A DNA stretch of 64,000 nucleotides from CAVZBW01 sp963778465 (lineage in GTDB: Bacteria > Actinomycetota > Acidimicrobiia > Acidimicrobiales > RAAP-2), in the NCBI GenBank assembly GCA_963778465.1, contig CAVZUK010000003.1:682001-746000 (forward strand), given 5' to 3'. This document shows positions 40,559 through 52,144 of this stretch, piece by piece (the stretch's first letter is position 1; each line of letters begins with the position of its first letter). The translations under genes were made by a program, and so were the position numbers. The notes beneath the pieces were generated by a model. That model was not told where the DNA came from and ran no database searches. It saw nothing but the letters and a program-made list of their open reading frames with translations.

Positions 40559-42259
40559 GTGAGCTCCGACGCCCGGCTCGGGCACGAGGCCGTCGGAGAT
40601 CGTGGTGTCTCGGACCTCGATGTCCCGAGCCTCGATGTGTTGGTGATCGGAAGCGGGGTGGCCGGCCTCTCCGTCGCCGTCCGGCTCGGCGGTGGCATGT
40701 CCGGTGGCCCGCCCGCCGGCAAGGTCGGCGTCCTGACCAAGGGCGAGCTCTGGCAGTCCGCCACACGCTGGGCCCAGGGGGGCGTGGCGGCGGTGCTCGG
40801 AGGCGACGAGGACTCGACCGACCTGCACCTGGCAGACACCCTGGCCGCAGGCGCCGGTCTCTGTGACATCGACGCGGTCCGGGTGCTGGTGGACGAGGGG
40901 CCGGCGAGGGTCGAGGAGCTGGTGGCCCTCGGAGTCGAATTCGATCGGGAAGCCTCGGGGGGTCTGTCGCTGGCCAGGGAGGGGGGCCACTCTCAGGCGA
41001 GGGTGGTGCACGCGGGTGGGGCGGCCACCGGGGCCGAGGTCGAGCGGGCGCTGGTCGAGGCGACCTGGCGGACCGCCTCCGCGGTCCTCGAGCGCTGGTT
41101 CGCGCTCGACCTCGTGGTCACCGGCGGCCGATGCCGGGGCGTCGTGGCTCGCCGGCCAGACGGAGAGATCGTGACCGTGGAGGCTCGGCACGTGGTCCTG
41201 GCCACCGGGGGGGCGGGGCAGCTGTTCTCCGTGACGACCAACCCGGTGGAGGCGACCGGAGACGGTGTGGCGATGGCCCTGCGGGCGGGAGCGCCGGTGG
41301 CGGACACGGAGTTCATCCAGTTTCACCCCACCGCGCTCCACCATCCGGCCATGCCCCGGCCTCTGCTGTCGGAGGCCCTACGCGGGCACGGTGCCTTTCT
41401 CCGGGACGACACGGGTGAGCGGTTCGTCGACGAGCTCGCCCCCCGCGACGTCGTGAGCCGCGCCATGGCCGCGCGGATGAGCGAGCACGGCGTGGACCAC
41501 CTCTGGCTGGACGCCACCGGGTTGACGGACTTCGACGAGCGGTTCCCCACTATCGCGGCCTCTCTGACGGAGGTGGGTCTGGACGCCTCTCGGGACTGGC
41601 TGCCGATCGCTCCGGCTGCCCACCACCTCTCGGGCGGCGTCCTCACCGACCTCTGGGGCGCTTCCCTCGTGCCGGGACTCTGGGCGGCCGGGGAGGTGGC
41701 GTGCACGGGGGTGCACGGCGCGAACCGTCTCGCCTCCAATTCGCTGCTCGAGGGGATGGTGTTCGGTGCTCGCCTGGCCGAGGCGTTGGGCGACGGGCGC
41801 GACGGTCCGACTCCCACCGGGGTGGTCCAGCCGCTGCTCGATCCCGAGCGCCGCCGGGGCTCCATCGCCGTCCGTCCAATTCCTGCAGACGGCCCCGTCG
41901 CACCCTCTGGAGCGAAGCCACCGGGACTCCAGGGAGGTCGGGGCCAGCCCGACGTGGGCAAGCTCCGCGAGCGCCTCCAGCGGGCGATGACCTCGGGAGC
42001 CGGGGTCGTGAGATCCGCCGACTCCCTCACCGGCGCGGCAGGTGTCCTCGAGGAGATCTGGAACGAGCTCGCCGATCCCGCGGCCGTGCCCGCGAACGAA
42101 GCGGTCGCGATGGGTGAGCTCGTCAACCTGGCCTCGCTCGGTCGTGCGGTCGTCTCCGCAGCCGCGGCTCGCCGGGAGAGCCGCGGCGCGCACACGAGGA
42201 GCGACTACCCCGAGACCGATCCTGCCTGGCGGTGCCGCCTGGGCCTGGGCTCGCTGTAG
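40559..42259 (+). CDS. nadB: L-aspartate oxidase
   Basis: A 566-aa flavoprotein that makes iminoaspartate for NAD synthesis. FAD-binding VLVIGSGVAGLSVAVRL follows an ~25-residue N-terminal extension. RWAQGGVAAVL, VVLATGGAGQLFSVTTNP, EFIQFHPTAL and GEVACTGVHGANRLASNSL are intact. The usual partner nadA (quinolinate synthase) is not adjacent; nadC follows by 4 bases. GTG 40559 is the first possible start after panD. Confidence 0.95.
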   Translation: MSSDARLGHEAVGDRGVSDLDVPSLDVLVIGSGVAGLSVAVRLGGGMSGGPPAGKVGVLTKGELWQSATRWAQGGVAAVLGGDEDSTDLHLADTLAAGAGLCDIDAVRVLVDEGPARVEELVALGVEFDREASGGLSLAREGGHSQARVVHAGGAATGAEVERALVEATWRTASAVLERWFALDLVVTGGRCRGVVARRPDGEIVTVEARHVVLATGGAGQLFSVTTNPVEATGDGVAMALRAGAPVADTEFIQFHPTALHHPAMPRPLLSEALRGHGAFLRDDTGERFVDELAPRDVVSRAMAARMSEHGVDHLWLDATGLTDFDERFPTIAASLTEVGLDASRDWLPIAPAAHHLSGGVLTDLWGASLVPGLWAAGEVACTGVHGANRLASNSLLEGMVFGARLAEALGDGRDGPTPTGVVQPLLDPERRRGSIAVRPIPADGPVAPSGAKPPGLQGGRGQPDVGKLRERLQRAMTSGAGVVRSADSLTGAAGVLEEIWNELADPAAVPANEAVAMGELVNLASLGRAVVSAAAARRESRGAHTRSDYPETDPAWRCRLGLGSL

Positions 42260-42263
42260 GGCG

Positions 42264-43145
42264 ATGACCCAAGTGCCGCTGAACCCCCATCCGCCGTCCG
42301 CCGCGGTGCTCGAGGCCGTGGAGCGAGCCGTCCGCGAAGACGTGCTCGGGCTGGGGGACCTCACGGCCTCTCTGATCCCGCAAGGGACCACGGCATCGCT
42401 CGCGGTCGTGGCCAGGGCGCCCGGCGTGCTGGCGGGCGAGCGGTGCGCCCGGGCAGTGTTCGCGCAGCTCGCCCCGGAGGCGGAGCTGGATTGGCGGATC
42501 CCGGAGGGATCCCGGCTCTCCCCGGGGGACGAGATCGCTGCGGTCGGCGGTGCGCTCTCGCCGATCCTCACCGCAGAGCGCACGGCGCTCAATTTCCTCT
42601 GCCACCTGTCCGGCGTGGCGACGTTGACGCGTCGGTTCGTGGACGCCGTCACGGCGGTCGATGCGGGAGTGCGCATCGTCGACACCCGCAAGACCACGCC
42701 CGGCCTCCGGGCCCTGGAGAAGGCGGCGGTCCGGGCGGGCGGGGGACACAACCACCGAGGCTCGCTGTCGGACGCCGTATTGATCAAGGACAACCACCTC
42801 GGTGGCCTCTCCATCGCCCAAGCCGTCGAGGGAGCCCGGCGTGCGTGGCCCGGCCGCACGGTGGAGGTCGAGTGCGATCGCGAGGAGCAGGTCGCCGAAG
42901 CCTGCCGGGCCGGTGCCGACATCGTGATGCTCGACAACTTCGAGCCGGAGCGGGCGGCGAGGGGCGTGGCGGTCGTACGCGAGGCTTCCCCGGCGCGAAG
43001 GGTCCTCGTCGAGGCGTCCGGCGGCGTCGACCTCGGGACGGCGCCGCGGTTCGCGGCGGCGGGGGTCGACATCATCTCGGTCGGAGCGCTCACCCACTCT
43101 GCGCCGATACTGGACCTCGCCTTGGACCTGCGGTCGGGAGGATGA
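42264..43145 (+). CDS. nadC: Nicotinate-nucleotide diphosphorylase (carboxylating)
   Basis: A 293-aa quinolinate phosphoribosyltransferase. EDVLGLGDLTASLIP, the active-site run VDTRKTTPGLRALEKAAVR, GGGHNHRGSLSDAVLIKDNH, and the phosphate-binding VEASGGVDL are all present. It uses quinolinate, made by NadB plus NadA, to form nicotinate mononucleotide. It starts 4 bases after nadB and ends 1 base before coaX. Confidence 0.96.
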   Translation: MTQVPLNPHPPSAAVLEAVERAVREDVLGLGDLTASLIPQGTTASLAVVARAPGVLAGERCARAVFAQLAPEAELDWRIPEGSRLSPGDEIAAVGGALSPILTAERTALNFLCHLSGVATLTRRFVDAVTAVDAGVRIVDTRKTTPGLRALEKAAVRAGGGHNHRGSLSDAVLIKDNHLGGLSIAQAVEGARRAWPGRTVEVECDREEQVAEACRAGADIVMLDNFEPERAARGVAVVREASPARRVLVEASGGVDLGTAPRFAAAGVDIISVGALTHSAPILDLALDLRSGG

Positions 43146-43146
43146 C

Positions 43147-44001
43147 GTGCTGCTCGCCATAGACGTCGGGAACACCGAGACGGTCATCGGCCTCTACGCG
43201 CTCGACGACGAGAACGACCCGAGTCCCGACACCCTTGCGGGTGGTTTCGGCATCGGGGGGCTGGACGGTCCTTCACACCGGGGCCTCACCCACCACTGGC
43301 GGCTCTCGACCGTGCCCTCGCGCACGCCCGACGAGTACGCGGTCATGCTCACCCAGCTGCTCGATCTCGAGGGCCTGGACATCTCTGCGGCCGTGACGGC
43401 GATCGCGGTCAGCTCGTCGGTCCCGACCGTCACGGGCGAGCTCCGCAGCATGGCCAATCGGTGGTTCGCCGACCTCCCGTGCGTCGTCCTCGGACCCGGC
43501 GTGCGGAGCGGGATGCCCATCCTCTACGACAACCCCAAGGACGTCGGGGCCGACCGGATCGCCAACGCGGTGGGGGCGTTCGATCTCTTTGGCGGTCCGT
43601 CCATCGTCGTGGACCTCGGGACGGCGACGACCTTCGACGCGATCTCGGCCAACGGGGAGTATCTCGGCGGTGCGATCACCCCCGGGGTCGCCATCAGCCT
43701 CGAGGCCCTTTTCCACCACGCCGCCGCACTGCGGCGGGTCGAGCTGGTCGAGCCGAGGGCGGTGATCGGACGGTCGACGGCCGAGGCGATCCAGGCCGGC
43801 GCCCTCTATGGCTTCGCCGCCCAGGTCGACGGCCTCTGCCGGCTCTTCGCACGGGAACTCGGTGACGACGCCACCGTGGTCGCCACCGGCGGTCTGGCCG
43901 AGCTCGTGGCACCCCACGCCGAGACGGTCCAGCACATCGAGCCCTGGCTGACCCTCCACGGCCTGTTCGTCATCTACCACCGGAACCTCCGTCGTGGCTG
44001 A
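43147..44001 (+). CDS. coaX: Type III pantothenate kinase
   Basis: A 284-aa ASKHA-fold kinase. AIDVGNTETVIGLY, the substrate loop NPKDVGADRIANAVGAF, VVDLGTATTFDAIS and GGAITPGVAIS identify CoaX. It phosphorylates the pantothenate produced by PanC to begin CoA synthesis. An insertion of ~25 residues (DDENDPSPDTLAGGFGIGG) after the first motif is longer than usual. The 3' end overlaps lysS by eight bases. Confidence 0.95.
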   Translation: MLLAIDVGNTETVIGLYALDDENDPSPDTLAGGFGIGGLDGPSHRGLTHHWRLSTVPSRTPDEYAVMLTQLLDLEGLDISAAVTAIAVSSSVPTVTGELRSMANRWFADLPCVVLGPGVRSGMPILYDNPKDVGADRIANAVGAFDLFGGPSIVVDLGTATTFDAISANGEYLGGAITPGVAISLEALFHHAAALRRVELVEPRAVIGRSTAEAIQAGALYGFAAQVDGLCRLFARELGDDATVVATGGLAELVAPHAETVQHIEPWLTLHGLFVIYHRNLRRG

Positions 44002-45433
44002 TCCGGACTCCGAGCGCGAGGTGCCGCCCACGGTGGAGACGCCGTACGAGTTCGCCGGCGCCGAGCCGGCGCACGCGGTCCGCAGCCGCGCCGAGCGCCT
44101 CGAGCCCGGCGGGGAGTCGCCCGAAACGGTCGCGGTGGCCGGGAGGATCATGCTTTCGCGTCCCCAGGGCCGACTGGCCTTCGCCACCCTGCGGGACTGG
44201 ACGGGCGAGGTGCAGCTCTTCGCCCTGGAGCGGCAGACCGAGGAGTTCGAGGCGTTCACCCGGCTCAACCTCGGAGACTGGATCGGCGTCCGGGGAGAGC
44301 CGGTGAAGACCCGCCGCGGGGAACCCTCCGTCCGGGTGCGCGAGTGGGTCCTGCTGGCGCGGGCGAGACGCCCGTTCGGCGACAAGTGGCGGGGGGTGAC
44401 CGATCCCGAGATCCGGTACCGCCAGCGAGAGGTCGACCTGTGGGCCAACCCGTCCAGCCGAGAGGTCCTGCTACGGCGCAGCCAGATGACGAGACGGATG
44501 CGCGAGCGGCTGTGGACGATGGGCTTCGTCGAGGTCGAGACCCCCATCTTCCATCGGATCCCCGGCGGGGCCCACGCCCGCCCCTTCGTGACCCACTACA
44601 ACGCCCTCGACGCCGACGTGTACCTGCGGATCGCCCCCGAGCTCTACCTGAAGCGTCTGGTGGTCGGCGGCATCGAGAAGGTGTTCGAGCTCGGGAGGGT
44701 ATTCCGCAACGAGGGCCTCTCCTACCGGCACAACCCCGAGTTCACGATGCTCGAGATCTACCAGGCCTACGTCGACTACCGGGCCATGATGGCGTTGACG
44801 GAGGATCTGGTGGCGGGGCTGGCCGAGGACGTGGTCGGCTCGACCCGCTTCACCTACCAGGGGAGGGAGCTGGACCTCACGCCTCCCTGGCGGCGAGCGA
44901 CCATGGCCGAGCTCGTGAGCGAGACCACCGGAGAGCCCGCAGACGTGCGGACGCGGGTCGACGAGTTGCGGCGACGCCTGATCGAGGCGGGAGGCGAGGT
45001 CGAGCCTTCCTGGGGATCCGGCAAGCTGCTCCTCGAGCTGTTCGAGAAGACCACGGAGAAGACGCTCTGGGATCCCATCTTCGTCTGCGACTACCCCGTC
45101 GAGGTGTCGCCCCTCGCTCGGCGCCACCGCCAGGATCCCGAGCTCGTCGAGCGCTTCGAGCCCTATATCGCCGCTCGGGAGATCGGCAACGGGTTCACCG
45201 AGCTCAACGACCCCGACGATCAGCGGGTTCGGTTCGAGGCCCAGGCAGAGGAGCGCGCCGCCGGAGACGAGGAGGCCATGGTGGTCGACGAGGACTACCT
45301 GCGGGCGCTCGAGCACGGGCTGCCGCCGACCGGGGGGCTCGGCATCGGCGTCGACCGCCTGGCGATGCTGTTCTGCGACTGCAGCCACATCCGGGAAGTG
45401 ATCGCCTTTCCGATGCTGCGCACCGAGCGCTGA
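43994..45433 (+). CDS. lysS: Lysyl-tRNA synthetase, class II
   Basis: A 479-aa protein. An N-terminal OB-fold anticodon domain (VAVAGRIMLSRPQGRLAFATL) is followed by class II motif 1 (FVEVETPIF), motif 2 (RVFRNEGLSYRHNPEFTMLE) and motif 3 (GLGIGVDRLAML). GTG 43994 lies inside coaX. Its last four codons and stop form the start of a 26-bp tandem repeat that continues downstream. Last gene of the cofactor run. Confidence 0.96.
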   Translation: MADPDSEREVPPTVETPYEFAGAEPAHAVRSRAERLEPGGESPETVAVAGRIMLSRPQGRLAFATLRDWTGEVQLFALERQTEEFEAFTRLNLGDWIGVRGEPVKTRRGEPSVRVREWVLLARARRPFGDKWRGVTDPEIRYRQREVDLWANPSSREVLLRRSQMTRRMRERLWTMGFVEVETPIFHRIPGGAHARPFVTHYNALDADVYLRIAPELYLKRLVVGGIEKVFELGRVFRNEGLSYRHNPEFTMLEIYQAYVDYRAMMALTEDLVAGLAEDVVGSTRFTYQGRELDLTPPWRRATMAELVSETTGEPADVRTRVDELRRRLIEAGGEVEPSWGSGKLLLELFEKTTEKTLWDPIFVCDYPVEVSPLARRHRQDPELVERFEPYIAAREIGNGFTELNDPDDQRVRFEAQAEERAAGDEEAMVVDEDYLRALEHGLPPTGGLGIGVDRLAMLFCDCSHIREVIAFPMLRTER

Positions 45434-45487
45434 CGCTCGAAGTGGGCACCGAGCGCTGACGCTCGAAGTGGGCACCGAGCGCTGACG
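45420..45487 (+). repeat. 26-bp tandem repeat duplicating the lysS stop region
   Basis: Perfect copies lie at 45420-45445 and 45446-45471, with a 16-base partial third copy to 45487. Each full copy contains CGAGCG-CTGA-CGCTCG, a 6-bp hairpin with the TGA stop in its loop. The tail of lysS (codons for Thr-Glu-Arg-stop) is thus repeated. The hairpins may serve as a weak terminator before the convergent prenyl synthase gene. Confidence 0.9.
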
Positions 45488-45501
45488 GACGCCCCGCCGG
45501 C

Positions 45502-46482
45502 TCAGAACCCGGGGATCCCCTGGAGCAGCGCCTCGGTGAGCCGGCCGAGGCCGTCGCGCAGCTGGGGAGAGGCCACGGCCTCGAGGGCGCCCTTGGCCTG
45601 GTCGATGTAGCGGCGCCCCGCCTCGAGGGTGACGGCGATCCCCGAGGAGGCGGCGACGATCTGGCGAGCCTTGTCGCGCTCGGGCTGGGCGAGGGGCTGG
45701 CCGAGCAGGGTCCGCAGCTCGCGGCCGGTGGTCTTGTCCTCCAGCGCGGCGAGCACGGGGAGCGTGTAGATGCCCTCGGCCAGGTCCTGGCCCGCCGGCT
45801 TGCCGAGCTCCTGCTCGCCCGCCACGACGTCGAGCACGTCGTCGCGCAATTGGAAGACCATGCCGAAGCACTGGCCGAACGTGGTGAGCGCCTCGATCTC
45901 GGGCCTCGGGAGCCCTCCCGTGAGCCCGCCGATCCGGCAGGAGGTCGCCATCAGGGCGGCCGTCTTGCCGGCGATGGTGGAGAAGTACTCCTCGCGGGTG
46001 CGGTTGGGCTGGAAGGCCGAGTGCACCTCGGTGACCTGTCCCTGGCAGAGCTGGCCGAGGGTCCGTGCCAGGAGGCCGGCGATCTCGGTCCCGAGCTCGG
46101 CGGCGATGGCGGCGGAGCGCGCCAGCAGGTAGTCACCGGCCACGATGGCGACCAGGTTCCCGAATCGCCCGTTGACGCTCTGGACGTTGCGCCGCACGGT
46201 CGCCTCGTCGATGACGTCGTCGTGGTACAGCGACGCGAGGTGCACGAGCTCGACGGCCACACCCCCGAGCAGGTCCTCTTCCGTCGCGGGCCGGTCGCCG
46301 GCCGTGCCCGAGGCCAACGTCAAAAGAGGCCGGAGGCGCTTGCCGCCCGCGGCGATCAGATGCGTCGTGACCTGGTCCAAGAATGGGTCGCCCGTGGTCA
46401 CCGACGTGGCGAGCAGGGGTTCCAGGCGTTCCAACTCGTGCACGAGGCGAGGAAGACCCAGCACCTCCGTGGTGTTCACCAC
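45502..46482 (-). CDS. Polyprenyl diphosphate synthase (menaquinone side chain type)
   Basis: A 326-aa trans-prenyltransferase. GGKRLRPLLTL, the first Asp-rich motif LYHDDVIDEAT and the second FQLRDDVLDV are intact; HSAFQPNRTREEYFSTIAGKTA lies between. It elongates farnesyl/geranylgeranyl diphosphate to a heptaprenyl- or nonaprenyl-length chain for menaquinone (chain length is not predictable here). GTG 46482 is used because TATCGT lies 5 bases upstream. It faces away from clpC. Far longer minus-strand frames over clpC are antisense artefacts. Confidence 0.92.
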   Translation of the reverse strand: MVNTTEVLGLPRLVHELERLEPLLATSVTTGDPFLDQVTTHLIAAGGKRLRPLLTLASGTAGDRPATEEDLLGGVAVELVHLASLYHDDVIDEATVRRNVQSVNGRFGNLVAIVAGDYLLARSAAIAAELGTEIAGLLARTLGQLCQGQVTEVHSAFQPNRTREEYFSTIAGKTAALMATSCRIGGLTGGLPRPEIEALTTFGQCFGMVFQLRDDVLDVVAGEQELGKPAGQDLAEGIYTLPVLAALEDKTTGRELRTLLGQPLAQPERDKARQIVAASSGIAVTLEAGRRYIDQAKGALEAVASPQLRDGLGRLTEALLQGIPGF

Positions 46483-46603
46483 ATCGAACGATACGCGACG
46501 GGCCCACCGGCAGGACAACCGGGACCCGGAGCGCAGGCGGTTTTCGGGGAAATCCCTGTTGCCGTGGGTTGCTCCCGCGGCGTTGTGAGGAGGGTGGCCC
46601 CTG

Positions 46604-46609
46604 TACACT
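46604..46609 (+). promoter_or_regulatory. -10 element TACACT for clpC
   Basis: TGTACACT, an extended-like -10, lies 32 bases before GTG 46642. TTGTGA at 46583-46588 is a possible -35 with a short 15-base spacer. The same hexamer serves the 19-codon unit at 6320. Confidence 0.4.
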
Positions 46610-46641
46610 GCCTGGAAGACACCCGATACGGAGGCGGTCAC

Positions 46642-49154
<2,513 letters not shown>

Positions 49155-49155
<1 letters not shown>

Positions 49156-49182
49156 ACGACGGCCCCGAACGGGGCCGTCGTT
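49155..49182 (+). terminator. clpC terminator hairpin
   Basis: AACGACGGCCCC (49155-49166) pairs perfectly with GGGGCCGTCGTT (49171-49182) around GAAC, beginning at the last base of the clpC stop codon. Confidence 0.8.
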
Positions 49183-49195
49183 CGCATACCCGCTG

Positions 49196-49201
49196 TACGA
49201 T
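49196..49201 (+). promoter_or_regulatory. -10 element TACGAT, leaderless disA start
   Basis: TACGAT lies after the clpC terminator and ends exactly 6 bases before GTG 49208. No ribosome site is present. Confidence 0.6.
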
Positions 49202-49207
49202 GCCCAG

Positions 49208-50341
49208 GTGGCTGCCGAGCACGACAGCCCGGCGCTGATCGCGGCCCTCGCCCTCGTGGCGCCCGGGACCGGTCTGCGTGAGGGCATCGATCGCGTCCTG
49301 CAGGCCAAGCGTGGCGCGCTCATCGTCGTGGGCGACGAGCCGAGCGTGCTCTCGATCGGGTCGGGGGGCTTCCTCCTGGACGCCGAGTTCAGCCCCCAGC
49401 GTCTCTCCGAGCTGGCCAAGATGGACGGGGCGATCATCCTGGCCTCGGACGCCTCTCGCATCGCGCGGGCCAACGTCCACCTGGTCCCGCGGGCGTCGAT
49501 CCCGACCCGTGAGACGGGCACGCGTCACCGCACCGCCGAGCGGGTGGCGCGATCGATCGACGTTCCCGTGATCGCCGTCTCCGAGTCGATGTCGACGATC
49601 GCCATCTACCGCAACGACCGCAAGCACGTGGTACAGCCGAGCTCCTCGCTGCTCGAGCGGGCCGGGCAGGCGCTCTCCACGCTCCAGCGCTTCCGTAACC
49701 ACGTCGACGCGGCCCTGGCCACGCTGTCCACGCTCGAGGTCGAGGATGCCGTGTCCACCCGCGACGTGGTCGCGGTGCTCCTGCCCGGCGAGCTCGTGCA
49801 CCGGATCGCCACGGAGATTCAGTGGTACCTGCTCGAGCTTGGCGAGGACGGTCGTCTGGTGTGGCTCCAGCTCGAGGAGCTCACGGCGGGCGTGCTCGAG
49901 TCGGTCTCGCTCGTGGTGCGCGACTACCTGGCCGTCGGGGAGCAGCGCCGGGCGGGCCACGGCGACGGCCTCGACGGATCCACCCCGCCGCCGGTCAGCG
50001 ACGCCGAGATGGAGGTGGCGACCGAGCGGCTCCATGCCCTCTCGCGCGACGAGATCCTCGATCCGACCAAGGTGGCCGAGACGCTCGGGCTGGGTTCCGG
50101 AGCCGGGGCGCTCGACCGGGCCGTGGAGGCCCGGGGCTACCGGCTCCTGCACCGCCTGCCACGCTTCTCCGACGCCCTGATCGATCGAATCGTGGAACGC
50201 TTCGCGACCCTCTCTCGCATCATGGGCGCCTCGATCGGCGACCTGGAGAAGGTCGGGGGCGTCGGCGAGGCCAAGGCCCGGTCGGTCAAGGACGGTCTGG
50301 CCAGGCTCGCAGAGGCCAGCATCCTCGAGCGCTACGGATGA
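49208..50341 (+). CDS. disA: Diadenylate cyclase / DNA integrity scanning protein DisA
   Basis: A 377-aa protein that makes c-di-AMP. The DAC domain has the catalytic DGA motif at residues 73-75 (MDGAIIL) and RHR at 106-108 (GTRHRTAERV). A helical linker and a C-terminal helix-hairpin-helix DNA-binding domain (VGGVGEAKARSVKDGLARLAE) follow. The radA gene that often precedes disA is absent; clpC takes its place. Leaderless start. Confidence 0.96.
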   Translation: MAAEHDSPALIAALALVAPGTGLREGIDRVLQAKRGALIVVGDEPSVLSIGSGGFLLDAEFSPQRLSELAKMDGAIILASDASRIARANVHLVPRASIPTRETGTRHRTAERVARSIDVPVIAVSESMSTIAIYRNDRKHVVQPSSSLLERAGQALSTLQRFRNHVDAALATLSTLEVEDAVSTRDVVAVLLPGELVHRIATEIQWYLLELGEDGRLVWLQLEELTAGVLESVSLVVRDYLAVGEQRRAGHGDGLDGSTPPPVSDAEMEVATERLHALSRDEILDPTKVAETLGLGSGAGALDRAVEARGYRLLHRLPRFSDALIDRIVERFATLSRIMGASIGDLEKVGGVGEAKARSVKDGLARLAEASILERYG

Positions 50342-50507
50342 CCCCGACCCGGGATCGGCGATGCTTCGTGTAACCTAGAGGGTCGGTCTTTCGGTCCCGT
50401 CCGGGATTGGCGAGCGGACGGAGCTGACCCTCACGAGCAGGTAGGGGCAGCTGTCGGCCGCCGCGAGCAGCGCGACGGGACGTCTCGGCGTCCGTGAGGA
50501 AGCAAAC

Positions 50508-50984
50508 GTGTTCAAAGTTGGCGACAAGGTGGTCTACCCCCATCACGGTGCGGCCGTGGTGGAGCGGAGGGAGTCCCGGGAGGCGTTCGGCCAAAAGCGC
50601 GACTATCTGGTGCTGCGGCTGGCCTACGGCGACCTGACGTTGATGGTCCCCGCCGACAACACCGACGGCGTGGGACTGCGCGAGGTGATCAACGACGAGG
50701 AAGTCGAGGAGGTGTTCGCAGTCCTTCGCAAGAAGGAGGCGCGGATGCCGACCAACTGGTCCCGCCGGTACAAGAACCACTCGGAGAAGCTGCGGTCGGG
50801 CGACATCTACCAGGTTGCGGAGGTGGTCCGGAACCTCTCGATCCGAGACAAGGACAAGGGTCTTTCCGCGGGGGAGAAGCGGATGCTCGGGCGCGCCCGC
50901 CAGATCCTCGTGTCCGAGCTCACCTTCGCGCTGGGCGTGGACGAGGAGACCGCCGAACAGCGGCTCAACGAGGCACTGCCCTGA
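50508..50984 (+). CDS. carD: CarD-family RNA polymerase-binding regulator
   Basis: A 158-aa protein. The N-terminal RNA-polymerase-interacting Tudor-like domain is FKVGDKVVYPHHGAAVVERR; the C-terminal helical DNA-binding domain includes the conserved WSRRYKNHSEKLRSGDIYQV and KGLSAGEKRMLGRARQIL. It stabilises open complexes at rRNA and other promoters. GTG 50508 has GAGGAAG upstream. The 166-base region before it holds a TAACCT -10-like hexamer at 50371 but no clear -35. Confidence 0.96.
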   Translation: MFKVGDKVVYPHHGAAVVERRESREAFGQKRDYLVLRLAYGDLTLMVPADNTDGVGLREVINDEEVEEVFAVLRKKEARMPTNWSRRYKNHSEKLRSGDIYQVAEVVRNLSIRDKDKGLSAGEKRMLGRARQILVSELTFALGVDEETAEQRLNEALP

Positions 50985-51010
50985 CGGCAACGATCCGGCC
51001 CGTCTGGGCC

Positions 51011-51655
51011 GTGGTGGTGGCGGCCGGCTCCGGGACGCGCTTCGGGGGCCCCAAGCAGTTCGCGATCCTCGGTGGTCGCCCCGTCGCGCGGTGGTCGGTG
51101 GAGGCCTGCCGGAGCGTGGCCGACGGGGTGGTCGTCGTGGTGCCCCGAGGAGGGTGCGGGGACGTCCCGGACCTCGGTGCGGACGTCGTCGTGACCGGCG
51201 GCGCGACCCGGTCGGGCTCCGTCCGGGCGGGCCTCGAGGCGGTCCCGGCGGAGGCGGGGGCCATCGTGGTGCACGATGCGGCGCGGCCGATGGCTCCGGC
51301 GTCACTCTTTCGTGCGGTCGTAGGTGCACTCGAGGCCGGTGCTGCAGGTGCCGTCTGCTCCCTTCCGGTGTCGGACACGCTCAAGGCGGTCGACCGGGAC
51401 GAGCCCGGCGGGCCGGAGACGGTGCGCCGGACCCTGGACCGCTCGGGGCTGGTGTCCGTGCAGACCCCCCAGGGCTTCGTGGCCGAAGTCCTCCGGACGG
51501 CGCACCGGGGAGAGCCGGAGGCCACCGACGACGCGGCGCTCGTCGAGGCGGTCGGGGCGGCCGTGTGGGCGGTGCCCGGGGATCCCTGCAACCTGAAGCT
51601 CACCTCACCCACCGATCTCGCCTACGCCGAGTTCCTGCTGGCCCGCAACTCCTGA
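51011..51655 (+). CDS. ispD: 2-C-methyl-D-erythritol 4-phosphate cytidylyltransferase
   Basis: A 214-aa non-mevalonate pathway enzyme: VVVAAGSGTRFGGPKQF, VVHDAARPMAP, VQTPQGFVAEVLRTAH and EATDDAALVEA are family motifs. GTG 51011 is the first standard start but leaves only two residues before the CTP loop. The frame stays open upstream to CTG 50981, at the carD stop, so translation may begin a little earlier. The stop overlaps ispF by one base. Confidence 0.94.
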   Translation: MVVAAGSGTRFGGPKQFAILGGRPVARWSVEACRSVADGVVVVVPRGGCGDVPDLGADVVVTGGATRSGSVRAGLEAVPAEAGAIVVHDAARPMAPASLFRAVVGALEAGAAGAVCSLPVSDTLKAVDRDEPGGPETVRRTLDRSGLVSVQTPQGFVAEVLRTAHRGEPEATDDAALVEAVGAAVWAVPGDPCNLKLTSPTDLAYAEFLLARNS

Positions 51656-52140
51656 TGTCGCTGCGCATCGGCCAGGGCTTCGACAGCCATCCGTTGTCCA
51701 CGTCCACCGATCGGCCCCTCGTCCTCGGCGGGGTGACCATCCCCGGGTCCCCCGGTCTCGTGGGCCACAGCGACGCCGACGTGGTCACCCACGCCCTGGC
51801 GGACGCCATCCTCGGGGCGATCGGCCGCGGCGACCTCGGCCGCCACTTCCCCGACACCGACCCGCGCTGGGCCGGTGCCGACAGCCTCCGGTTGCTCGCG
51901 GCGGTCGTCGACATGGCCCGCGGCGACGGGTGGTCGGTGATCAACGCCGACTGCACCGTGATCGCGCAGCGACCCATGCTCGCTCCCCACACGGCGGAGA
52001 TGGCTCGCCGGTTGGGAGAGGTCGTCGGCGGGCTCGTCTCGATCAAGGCCACCCGGCCCGAGGGCCTCGGGGCGCTGACCGACGGCATGGCCGCGCTCTC
52101 CGTCGTGCTGCTCGAGGCGAGCCCGGCGGCGGAGGCCTGA
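51655..52140 (+). CDS. ispF: 2-C-methyl-D-erythritol 2,4-cyclodiphosphate synthase
   Basis: A 161-aa trimeric enzyme. Metal ligands Asp and His in GQGFDSHPL and a His in GHSDADVVTHALADAILGA; DTDPRWAGADS; and KATRPEGLGALTDG all match IspF. It follows ispD in sequence and pathway. The stop is 4 bases before rlmB; cysS, often found between them, is absent. Confidence 0.95.
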   Translation: MSLRIGQGFDSHPLSTSTDRPLVLGGVTIPGSPGLVGHSDADVVTHALADAILGAIGRGDLGRHFPDTDPRWAGADSLRLLAAVVDMARGDGWSVINADCTVIAQRPMLAPHTAEMARRLGEVVGGLVSIKATRPEGLGALTDGMAALSVVLLEASPAAEA

Positions 52141-52144
52141 TCGC

